Source: Stictocephala bisonia
Lineage: Eukaryota; Arthropoda; Insecta; Hemiptera; Membracidae
Direction: 5' to 3'
Assembly (NCBI GenBank): GCA_035578905.1
Contig: JAQJVL010000808.1
Location: 1-64,000 of the forward strand
DNA: 64,000 nucleotides
Shown here piece after piece: positions 1 through 12,300 of the stretch. The notes beneath the pieces were generated by a model. It was not told the origin of the DNA. It saw nothing but the letters and a program-made list of their open reading frames with translations, and did no database searches. Position 1 is the first letter of the stretch; every line of letters begins with the position of its first letter. The translations under genes were made by a program, and so were the position numbers.

Positions 1-65
1 TATTAAGGCATATGTGATCACTCTCGACTCTATCAGGAATTATTTATAAAAAAAATTACAATAAT

Positions 66-473
66 ACGGATATACCAGTATGCTGCGTTTTAAGGGTTAA
101 CTCACCAAGGCTTTGTAATGGCATCAGGCTTACATTGAAAAAATTAATGAACAATGTGATCGAAACCAACATTTTGACTGGAAATTTGAAAGGGGAAATC
201 GTTTTTATCCCACGTATTCCCATGATTCCTAACAACGTGCCATTTGATTTTAAACGATTACAATTTCATAACCAACTTGTATTTGCCATGTCTATAAATA
301 AATCACAGGGGCAATCATTATGTGTATACGGCATAAATCTTGAAAATCGATGTTTTCCACATAGGCAATTGTATGTTGCCTGTTCTTGAGTTGGAAAACC
401 ATTTCATTATTTATTTATGCCCCAGAAAGAAAAAAAAACTAAAAATGTTGTGTACAAAAAAGTATTGCAATAA
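66..473 (+). pseudogene. Helitron helicase (Pif1-like) C-terminal fragment, broken
   Basis: The reading frame running in from the left encodes the last part of a Helitron Rep/helicase protein. Visible landmarks are PRLCNGIRL, then FIPRIP, then FKRLQF, then the late helicase motif INKSQGQSL, then LYVACS. This order is typical of the Pif1-like helicase domain of eukaryotic Helitrons, which unwinds DNA during rolling-circle transposition. A TGA at 387-389 replaces the arginine codon expected in the usual CSRVGKP motif; the same frame then continues VGKP... to NVVYKKVLQ and a stop at 471-473, the normal family end. So the copy differs from an open frame here by one visible nonsense codon. The rest of the protein lies before the window. 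The Helitron 3' end follows at 568. Family call is firm; activity is unlikely. Confidence 0.88.
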
Positions 474-540
474 AGAATTTTTATTTGAAATATTTGTTAT
501 ATTTATTAAGTCTACTTTAGATTTAATACTCATGAATAAG

Positions 541-568
541 ACAGGGCAACGCCTGTCGGGTCAGCTGG
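541..568 (+). repeat. Helitron 3' terminus (hairpin plus CTGG)
   Basis: A GC-rich stem, GACAGGGC..GCCTGTC, is followed by GGGTCAGCTGG and a T. Helitrons end in a short hairpin followed by CTRR and insert before T, so CTGG|T at 565-569 fits. It lies 95 bases after the helicase stop, the expected place for this element's end. Confidence 0.75.
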
Positions 569-630
569 TAATCAAATAATTTATTTGTACAGATAAAAGT
601 AGCAAGTGTATATAACATGATTGTTTATAG

Positions 631-786
631 GAAGACAAAAGAGCACAAGTTGAGAAGAAGCTGGAAGAGAATGCAAAACGTGAGAAGGAGGAGCTGAAGC
701 GGGAGAGGCAAGAACTGTTTCAAAACAGGAAGCGGCGGCAAGCAGACATCAGGAATATAGAACTCAAGATGATTAGATTGCAAGAA
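631..786 (+). CDS. pnn: pinin exon a (coiled-coil, 52 codons)
   Basis: Acceptor ttgtttatag ends at 630; donor gtgagt begins at 787. The exon is exactly 52 codons in phase 0 and encodes a lysine/glutamate-rich helix with the block KRERQELFQNRKRRQ, the RELF/LF.(E/N)R signature of the Pinin/SDK/memA domain. It has no stop and far more G and C than the flanking AT-rich intron. Confidence 0.85.
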
Positions 787-3700
787 GTGAGTATTGGGCG
801 ATTGTGTTTTTGGTACTCCACCCTTTTTTCAGTTATACATTCATTTTTTTTAAATGTAAATTTGATTAAAAAGGTTTGTTTGGTAATAAGATTAAAACTT
901 AATATTTAAAGGGTACCTTGGTTTATTGTGAATATAATGATATCAAACATAATCAGGTTTAGAGTATTTTATAATTTGTTACGTATTTTATAGCAAATGT
1001 CTAAAAATTGACAAATAATTGCCTGGAATTTTAGGAAATAAGCTGTTTGAGGGTAACAAAATGCAACCTAAGGTTGATGAAAGATTTTTTTGTTTCCTAA
1101 GAAAAAAATTTATGACTATATCCTTCATTATCTAGAACTTCCCCCTTGCTTCAATGTTTTTTTTTTCATTTATTTATTTATTTCCAACGGACATCGCCAA
1201 TTTTTATATGTGAATCGACTTACAACAAATAACAGTACAATAAAAATATAAACTAGACACTAATATCAAATTAAATAATCATAATGGTAGACAAACTATA
1301 GAAGCCAGGCAATAACAAGTACAATAACATTGTGTGGCCATTTAGAAACACCACCTAAAGCACAGTGGCACTTTGTAGGAACAAAGACATTTTACGCCAA
1401 AACGTTGTCTCGCCCTCCCTGAAGAAATCCACGTTCGCAGACACTTTGTTGTCTACTCTCTGGAGACGTTCCATGATGCTGTTAGCGCATAATTCGTCTG
1501 GTAATACTGCCTTGTAAAAAGTTCAGCTGAACAAGTTGAAGAAGGAACCTTCAAGGCAATCAAACTAAGGATGTCAGGGCAATCCACCTCACCATTCAGT
1601 TGTCTGCGAAGAAAGACCAGGTCAGCCATTAGCTTACACATTTCCAAATATTGAAGCCCCAATTCTTCAGCCAAACCCACAACTGGAACTTGATGATATA
1701 AGAACCCAAACTTGACACCCACCATTCTGACAAAGCGACGTTGGATATGTTCAAGTTCTTCACACAAATACTTCTGATGGGGCCTCCAGGTTAGAGAACA
1801 ATACTCTAAGAGCTGAAGAACCAAAGCACGTTATAGTGTATTCATAGCACTTGTGCTTCTATGACAAACGAAACCAAAGGTTCTATTGGCTCTGCTGCAG
1901 ATGTTATTTGTATGGGATTCAAGATTCAATAAGGGTGTCAGTATAATGCCAAGGTACCTTACTTTAGTCACTTTTGCAATAACGTCTCCAAGAACAGTGT
2001 TGTAGTATATTATTGGCGATATGCAACGATTGAAAGTTATGACATGAGATTTTCTCACATTGAGCTTCATCCTGTTTGTTCATACCAAATGTTAATTGCA
2101 TCTAAGACGTTTCCTGAATTAATTAACAGCTCTCCTCCTTAGAGATGATTGAGAACAATTTGACATTATCTGCAAATAAGAATGTGTCCTTGTTAGAGAT
2201 GGCTTCAGGAAGGTCATTTATGAGTATGGAGAACAGGAAAGGCCCAAGAACTCCAGAAGTAGAGATGAATTCAGTGGAAAGAGATTATGCAAATCTTACA
2301 AATAAAGGACGATTTTAGAAATAACTTGCAAGCCAAATCAAAGTGTTACCAAAACCCTGTGAAACCAACTTCTCAAGAAGCAATTGTGGTCCACTTAGTC
2401 GAATGCCTAGGGGAAAATATAAGTAATTGGTATCCAGTTGTTTATTTGTAGCAAAGGCTTCTTGAATGTAGTTTTGAAAAGGTACAAAGTTAGTTACAGT
2501 TGACCGCCAATTGGAGAAACCATGTTGCTTATCACAAATCAGACAAGTGATTTTGAGCCTTATGCGATCCAGGAAAAGATCTTCAAACACCTTGCAGAGG
2601 GCAGAGAGAATAGAGACAGGTCTGTAGCTGGATGCAGCATTGACAGACCTGATTTGTGGATTGGGGCAACAAAGGCTGACTTCAACACCTCGGGGAAGAC
2701 ACTGGTAGACAATGAAGTATTAAACAGCTTGCAAATAGGATCTGCCAAAATTCCTCTACTGTAATTTAATACACCAGGTGGAACTTCATGTGGGCGCCAT
2801 CCTTTCGAAACATCCAGTTTCCTTAATTTGACCATTACTTCTTCCGGAGTACAGATCAAGGTTATGCGATCGCCAGGGAAATCATATCTGCTGGGATTTA
2901 ATATTTCTGTGGGTTTAGTATATACTGAGGAAAAGTACTCCTTGAATAGTTCACAAATCTCCAATGGATCTTTAGCAAGTAAATAATAAAATGAAACTAT
3001 TGTAGTAAAAGTAGAGCCTTGTTATCGGACTGAGTTATCCGATATTCCTTTTTAACTGAGGTACTCAACCCAAAAATACAGTAATAAAAATGTTCGGAAT
3101 ATGATGTATTATTACTCCTTAATGAAGAAAACTGTTTGTATCTGGTGAAGTTTTTTTCTCAACCAGCACTCTGTTTTGTTGCTTATTGTACTTCACTTAA
3201 TGTTGAGCAGGGACTGTACCACGTGAGAAGACTACATTACTTTAGTCAATGTGTTGAGTGTGTGGTATTTTTGGACAGATAACGCTTGTAGGAAGGGGAA
3301 ATATCAATGTCTTGACTCATGCAATGCATTCTTAAGATCCTCATACTATCCGACATGTTCACCGACTCATCCGATTCTGACAGGTCTGAAAGGCTCTTTC
3401 CAACTATCAGAAGGTATTTTGTAGCCTATTATTATATTCAATCATTTTGTGGACTGAACTGACCACAAATGGGGTCTGAATTACTATGAATGAAGCTGAT
3501 AATACACGATGTCCCTGATCTGTCGGATATACTGATCAAAAGGTTTGTGGTAAACGTCTGACATATTGGACTTGGTTGGGGAATGCATCTGTCTCGGACA
3601 TGTGGAATATTGTATGACAGGCTTTATTCAGTATTTTCCTGACCGGTCATATGTATTATTTTGTTTTATAAAAGTAGTTCATGTGTTACTTTATTTTCAA

Positions 3701-6355
3701 GATTTATTTTACCACATTGCTGTTAGGTTTGATAAACAAAATTGTTTTTTATGACTGTACATTACAGCAGTTCAAGTTTTTTAAAGTAATTTGAAGAGGG
3801 TAATTTTATAGGATAATTAATTTTTTAATAGTTTTCACGATAAATTAATTGTTTTAGGTATAAAAAAACTGAACAAGAGTTATTGTTTATACAGTTCTGT
3901 TGTGTTTATCTGTAATAAAATTAATTTATTAGTAATATTTGAAGTTTTATTTTCATTTTTAAGATAGTTTCTATCAAAAAATTATGATTGCCATTCACTA
4001 TATATTAAACATTATCATCTATCTCCAACATGCAAAGTTCTATTGTTATTTGAATCTGTTTAAATTTCTTGTTTATTACCTTCTGAATACATCTATTTAA
4101 TAAGCCAATAATAATAATATACTCACAAGTAGGAAATGATATTGCGAAATTGGAAAGTGAACCATAGATAAGCACACAGTGACAACATAAAAGACAACAG
4201 AACTACAACAAACTGTCTTTACCATAACATTTCTAAATTGTTTAGTAAGTGCCAAAAAATGTCAGTATCAACCTAACAAAATGTACATTAATACATTTTA
4301 ATCACCAATTTTAAAAATAGTATATTTGTAAAAATGTACAATTATTTCTAATTAATTGATTTTAAACATTTCCTAATATTTTTAGTTAATACCCTGAAAG
4401 TAACGTTTGGACTTATAATGTGTATGTGGATTAATCCTCGTTAGTCCTCTGATAAAAGATAATATTGTGCAGATATATGTTGAGAGATAAAATCTGTTTC
4501 TGCTAATGTTGTTTTAATGAATAGTAAGTGTTAAATAATGCTAAGTATGAGTGATATGTTGACAGCAAGAAGTTTGGGAAGCAACTCAGAAACACCTGCT
4601 TAGTTTTATACAGACCAAGGCCAAACCTCACATCTTCTTCCTTCCCAAGAAACACACAGTTAAGACTGACGAGCTTCTACAGAACAGCCAGAAGTTGATT
4701 AAGAGTAAGTCAGTAGAAAACATATGTTTAGTGTCAACTATTAGATATACATTTATTTCCATTTTCATTGATAATTCCTACAGCGCTTAATTATTATTAG
4801 TACGGTACACTTTGTAGCTGTAGTAACACAAAGAGATAACTTGCTTTTGATATTCTATTGGTTAAGTCTGACTCAGTTGTCATTTATTTTATATTGGATT
4901 TTATTTTATAGAGTTTAAGAGAGGACTTATAGTCATAACTTTGCTCCTAAAGACGATTTTCATTTTATAGTGACCATTTCAGTGTAACCCTTTAAGAACC
5001 TTGTAACATTTAGGAATTTTTGAGAGGTTACTATTTTTTTAAATAAGTGATATTAGACTTTGGACTACTGATTAATACTGATACAAAATTGAGGTTTTTG
5101 AAGATTTTACAACAAAATTCATAATTCCTCTAAACGTAGAGGATATACAGAAGATTTTGTACTGTTTTGATTGCGTAACTGAGTCATTAGAAGAACAAAA
5201 AATTGAAAGTGTTTATGGACATGTAAATAATTCCATTTTGACAAAAATTTTAAAAATTTACCAAAATGTTTATTTCATGTTTACAACAGGAACACAACTA
5301 TAGCCTAAATATTTTACCCATGAGAAACCTGATCTTTTTTGTTTTTTTCATGAAACAAATTAGGTAAGATTGAACTTATTTGTGAAAAAATTATGAAAAG
5401 AAGTTCTTGTTTTAACACGTCAAACGTTGGAATATGTCACTTACCTATTGCCGTACCGCATGAGTCATATGCTAACGCTGTAACAAACCAACCAAGAGTT
5501 TCCCGTCCTTCAAAATTACAGTGCTACCAACATATTTACCATCTACTCTGGTTATTGAGAATGAGTTAAAAAAAGAAGTTGAATTTGAACAAATCTGCAG
5601 CTTTTGTTGATCTTACAGTGACTTATAACACAGTATAGAACAAAGGTTTGTTGTTAAAGTTCTACAACCTCCTTACCTGTCCCTTTCTTTTGCAGCTTTT
5701 GGGATTGATTCTTAGTGCCAGGCTAATGAAAGTTAATGTAGGTTGTGAAGAAAGTCTTGATAGATGAAGAATGGTCTGCCTCAGGGGTCTGTATTGTGCT
5801 CCAATTTTGTTTAGCGTGTATACTGCTGACATCCCAAACACAAAGACTAGACATTTTATTTATGCAGATGATATTGCTTTAGCTTATCAACACAAGGACT
5901 TCACAGCTACTGAAGAACCACTCACAAGTAACCTTGCGGCCCTCGAAGAATATTGTAGAACCTGGAAGCTAAATCCTAACATCAAAAACCGAAGTGGCCT
6001 GCTTCCATCAAAGTAACCGACTAGCTAATCAAAAATTAAACTCCTTTCTAAATGGTGTAAAACTCCACTACAATGACCAGCCACAGTACTTGGGAGCAAC
6101 GTTAAATCAATCGCTGACATTTAAAAGCCTTCTTCAAAAAACAGCAGTTAAAATTAAAACCAGAGCAAATGTACTACATTATATTGCTGGAACAACTTGG
6201 GAAGCCAACACACACGTCCTGCCTACATCTGCTATATCACTGGTTTATTCAGTCGCTGAATATAGTGCTCCATATGACAAAACAGCATGCATCATACTAA
6301 AGCAATTGATGTCCAACTTAATAAGGTCTTGAAAGCTCCAAGTGGCATTCTCTCT

Positions 6356-6389
<34 letters not shown>

Positions 6390-9300
6390 GGGAGGCCGAT
6401 CTCCTTAACCTTACTCTGTCCATCCCTCATAGATTGTTGATCTGTGCGAGGAACTTATTCAGACAGAGTAAGGGGGCGAACCAGTACAGTAGAAGGTGAA
6501 TATTACTGATAAAAAATCTTCCAGTCTAGGCCGGATTCGAACCAGCACTATCTCTGACCCAAGCTCGAAGTCCTGACGCCTTAGACCACTCGGCCACCGG
6601 CTCGCCCAGTAAGGAAGCCTTAATCTCATGGTACCTTCACTTCTTTGGCTCCTTTAGAGATAAGTGAAATTGTCAATGCCGTCTTTTTCAACAAATACAT
6701 GCAGGTGATAGATCACCCGCTATGTCTTAATAGAGTCATAAGCCTTTCTCCCTATTATATTCAAATTGAAAATGTGTCAATCTTCATTTTAACAAAAATT
6801 ACTTGTATACGAGTTGTTAATTAATACATTTAATCATATCATTCTGTAAGTGAGGATCATGCGAGTGAATGTGATGACTTTGATCTATGATAACTCTTTT
6901 ATCTAATTGGTACATTTTTTTAAATAATAAAACAACAGTAAATAAAGTGTAAAAACTACTTTTGTATGGAAGGAAATCAAAATGAAAACTTTATTCTTAA
7001 AACTTCAGATAAATCTGCTGTTTTTCATACTTTACATAACTGCTTTGTTTTCATTTTCTTTTGTCACAAGGCTACTCAGAATTGAGTGAGAATATTTGAT
7101 CCTAAAAACTAATCATATATCATTTGTTTGCACAACACCTCATGTGATAGTACAATGAATAGTAATGTTTATTTACACTTGTAATATTATTTTTACTAGT
7201 GGCCACCCCTGCACGCTTAGTGTGCCAACCCCGTTACTCGCTGCACTCGTTATACCTCAGCGTATGACTTTTGACAACAGATAATAGTAGGTTTACTGTA
7301 TAACGTAAAAACACAATATTAAATTTATTTACAGTATCTTAAGCACATTACTTGCATTGTCACCATTTTATTTAGTATACACACCTAATGATATTACTTT
7401 GGCTTTCAAACGTGTTCATTTCATTTCTTTTAACAGCTGAAGTTATTCAATAAAATAACTGCATTAGATTACCATGGAAACCTTCAAGTCCAGTAGAGCA
7501 AAGCCCTAAAATCGAATGTGAATAGCAAGGACAGTGTAGCAGAAACATGGTGAATCCTGCACTACATCCGATCCGAGCGGTTTAAAACCAAAAATACTGT
7601 ATATATTTTAATCAGATTTAGCCATTGTTATGAATAATTTTAAAATAGCTTGTAGTATGAGGCAAACAGAACTCAAATTTTATAACCGAAACTTGTTTAA
7701 GTTTAGGTATTAGATTTACAGTTATGTTTGTTTACAGAAATGATAGACAGAAAACGAGAGGAAGTTAAAGCAGAGGTAGCAGCAATTTTGAAGCGAGGTC
7801 ACAAAGATGAGGGAGACGAGCACGAACATGAGATAGAGACAGAGGATATATGTGATGGGACGGGAGAAGATATGACAGACAAGGAGAACAAGAGAACAGA
7901 GGAGGGTAGGTGCATTAATATTTTTTTATTTAAAACAATAAATGCTGTATGGCTTTTGTGGGGAGTTATGCCCAATCGAGACACAGTTCACCACGTCTGT
8001 TTAGAAGAGCCCATTTTTGTTTTGTAGGCTCGTTGAACCACCAGCTTAACGTGACTTTCAAAGCATGCACAGAGTTGAAAACTCTTATTGTCACACCCAG
8101 ACCGGCTACAAGGCAAGCCACCGTACTAGCTATAACTGTTCTCCTATTTTAATTTTAAAATATACACTAAAGCCTTCCAGGCCTCAAAAATAGCTTTAAT
8201 TCTCGAAGTGACGACTACATTTAACCAAATCTCCATTTCCTCAACATGATGTCAGTTTCTGTAGAAGTTGTCTTGCTCAATGTAGGCAGTAGCCAGTTAC
8301 TGCATGACTCATTTTAATTTCATCTTACCAATCTTCATCTTTTTCTTCCTCCTCTTGAAATGAAATGAAATACGTCTTTATTTTTTAAGGCGAGGTTAGG
8401 ATTAGACAGTCCTACCACCTGACCTAACAAAATTAATCAAATAAATAATACAAAACATTACTAATTAATAATTAACATAAACTAATTGCAACGTATCAGT
8501 AATCAACAACAAAAAACAAAACTCTGCATATCAAACATAAAAAATAACGGTATAAGTAAACGTTACACAACACAAATTTATTACAATATAAGCACAAAAT
8601 GCACAAATATATTACAAGTACAAAATGCACAAATATTATGTTGATCGATTTTGGTGAACCACACTCACCTTCCTCAGACCATAGGGATTTACAAAAGAAC
8701 GGAAAATTGTGTTCAACAAGTCAATTTATAGGCTTATGAACATGTGACTTCATGGCTGGAATCGTCAAAATGGCGGCTGCTGTGATATTAATGGTTAATC
8801 CCTATTGGCTGTTACTTCTGTTCTTTTAGTCACTGAAAATACATAATTAAAAACTATTTCTGAATCAAAATTAACCTGTTCATTCATTAATTTATTATGA
8901 TTCTTACATTTTTCTTTAAAAATAAATAGTTCTTCCCAAGCATTCATAATACAACCCCTCTTACAAACTTTTAGAATATCTACATTTTCATCTATTTTAT
9001 TCAAACTGTGGGTACAATTTAAAAGGTTTTTAACTACATTAGATCTTTCAGATTTCTTATTTTTAAAAGCAAAGGCATGGTTTTTATATCTTTTGCTACA
9101 ATTTACAGTCTTACCTATGTAAAACATATTACAACCATTACAGTTAATCCTATATATTCATGAATTATTGAATTTATCTTCACTTTCAATATTCGGATGT
9201 AAAATGTTGGACATAGTATTACGAGTCTTAAAAGCTACTTATAAATTGAATTTCTTAAATCTATTACCAACCCTTTGTGTAAACGGTCCATTGTAATGTA

Positions 9301-12300
9301 GGGGTACATACTTCTTTTGTTCTTTATCAGTTTTTTTTTTAAGTGTTGTTCGTTTATCGCCTCGAATTTTATTTTCTATTTTCTTTTTATTCTACTTCCA
9401 ATTTCATCAATTATTGATGCCTTGTATCCATTTGCAATAGCTATTGATTTTATTACATTTATTTCCTGTTTTCTATCTGCAACACTTAATGGTATTGAAT
9501 ACGCCCAATATAACATACTTCTGAAGCTAGCTGTTTTGTGAGACGTAACTATAATGCTAATTAAAAACTATAAAAAATAACTATATAAAATCACAAATAA
9601 CAAATGAATATCAATACAAAATAATACAAATTTTGAAAAACACAATCATCCATCACTCATACATACTACCAGCAAACCATGACCACCAAATGCACCTGCC
9701 CGCTCCGTCTACAGGTCCCATAAAAAATATGCCCTTTAGCTCCGCTCCGAAGCGAGGGCCCTCGCTTATACTTTGATATTGTCAGGAAGCACATTCCATA
9801 ATCAGCACCCGTATACAGTAAAAGATCTATTGTACAGGGCAGTGCGGTGAATTGGGACTGATAGTAAAAAAGGCTCCCTGACGAGTGTTTCTAATGCTCA
9901 TTTCAGAAATAACTTAAAACGCTCAGACAGATAGCTTGGAGTTCTGTCTTTTAAAACTTTATGAAGAATAGTAAGTACGTGATAATCTAGAAGTTGTTTT
10001 AACTTAAAAAAGATATTTGGCGAAAAAATGGTGTAACACGATCCTTACGACGAAGGTTAAAAGTAAATTTAATGTGCCAATTGAAGTTTGTCCAAAAGCT
10101 TAGCAGTCATATCATTGATAACGTTGTCACAGTAGTTAAAATGTGGCAGAATGAGAGTGTTAACCAAAATCACTTTTACAGTGAATGGAAACAGGAAGCA
10201 TACCGCTTCAAACTGTGGATACCACCAAACACTCTGCCATATGTTACAGTAACTTGGTCAGTCTAACTTAATGTTTTGTTCATAGTAAGACCAAGATTCT
10301 TAACTTTGTCACAATAGTCTAGTGTCAAGTTATTAACACTTATTTTTGGAAAAGTGTCACTGTCAATAGAAATTAATAGTCTAGGATGTCCAACTAAATT
10401 TGTTTGAGTCTTATCGTCGTTAAGTTTGAGTCCATGTTGTTTTGCCCAAGAAGTGATTGCTACAATATATCGGTTCATGTTTGATACAGTCATGTCGGAT
10501 TCTGTGATAGAGAAATGTTGGTATACCTGTAAGTTGTCAGCGTATAAGAGATAGTTAGAGTGTTGTATAACAGAAGTTATATCATTAATGTAGAGAGTAA
10601 AAAGAAGAGGTCCCAAGACAGACCCCTGGGGTACACCACGTACCACAGGCCTCCAGTCTTTAGTCCTCACACACTGCCGACAGCCAAAGAGATAGGACTG
10701 AACTCTTCAACTTAATTAAAAAAAGAGGATGATAAAAACAATCGAAAGCCTTTGAAAAGTCAAAAAGTGTTAAAACTAAGTTGTTTCCTGTCCATGGCTT
10801 GACGGATGTCCTCGGTCATTTAAAAAAAAAAGGAGTAGTAGTACTATGATTAAAGTGAAAACCAGACTGATAGTTGGAAACTAATTTAATACTCTCCAAG
10901 TAATTAAAAAACTGCTGATGAACTATTCTCTCTAGACATTTAGACAGAGCAAGAACAGGGTGTCTATTGGTCACGAAAAGTCATGAAAAGTAAAGAATTT
11001 TTAAAGTCGGTCACGGATGTCACGAAAAGTCATGAAAATTGCTTCTAAACTCACGATTTTTTTTCTAGCGTTACTAGAGGGGATTTGGGAGGCATTTGGA
11101 GTGAATTGGGAAATTTGCTCAAAGCGTTCTGTGGCAAATAGTTTCGCCAAAAATATTTTTGTTTATCGTCGTTTTCATTACGATATTGTTCTAACCATAG
11201 TCTTTTCTACAATATAAATACCGTATTGAGGGTGCAGAGAACCAGCCAGCTCTTCGCCCACTCAAAATTATCGTATTTCTCTTTCCTCTATTCATGAAAA
11301 GAGAATGGTGTAATGTATTAATCAGGCAACCGTTCATCATTCCCACTCAAAATATCGTACGTTTGCTACTATTATTACCGTATGCGAAGTTATGCGTTCT
11401 TTCTGTGTACAAACTGAGTCTAAACAGTGTTTTGAATTGTCAATATTACACAATTTTTTAATGTTATACATTTATATAGTTATGCAATCTAAATTTTAAA
11501 ACGTTTTAGTTAATTTTGATTTTTTTTCATGGATGAAAGTGATTAACTATGTTCTTTATAATATTTTAATTCACAATAGGCATTTAATATTTAAATGTTC
11601 TTGGTTGCCACATTCCAATTCTCCATTGCTGTACGGATGGAAATAAGAAAATACAACTCGCTATTGGTGGCATCGGACTGGATGTTCGTTGATCAATGTT
11701 TGTTTTGTTTATTGGATCGTTTTTACCGTTTGTTGGATCGTAATTGTTCAAAGTGTTGGACATCTAACTGGCGTGTTTTAGTGTTTAGTTGTGCTTTATA
11801 CTTTATATTTGTAAACGGAATTTCATCAATTTTATAATTCCCTTCTGAGTCTTTAACACTGCAGTGGTCGTGCGGATTACTATTGTAATCCAGAAGTAAA
11901 TATTTTGTTGGTGATTTGGGTTGGCAGTACTTATGATCTTGAGCGTTCATCTACCTGTCACGCACACATCCCCACTGCTACCAGTCAAGGAGCAGTGCTG
12001 TATGAAGATGCATTATTTTTTTGCATATTTTTTTACTGCTCGTGGATTACAATAGTAATCCACACGACCACTTCTAATACATTTTCTAGACATGAACTAG
12101 TTTTAGTATAACTGTTGATATATTTATCTGTAAACAATGTCTGAGCTTGGCCGAGAACAATTACGACGAGACCAAAATGATTTGCACGGCGACGATGGCC
12201 ACTAACTCTTTTCTTCCACATCATAAATGTGGCAGGAGTAAATGCTATTACTGTGTTCAAAGCCAACGTCAACAATACAATGCTATGTCGTAGAGATTTT

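Noticed and set aside
6530..6606. Functional tRNA-Ser/Leu gene on the minus strand
   Set aside because: The A and B boxes are present, but the body and 28-base A tail, and the insertion in a LINE, mark it as a SINE.
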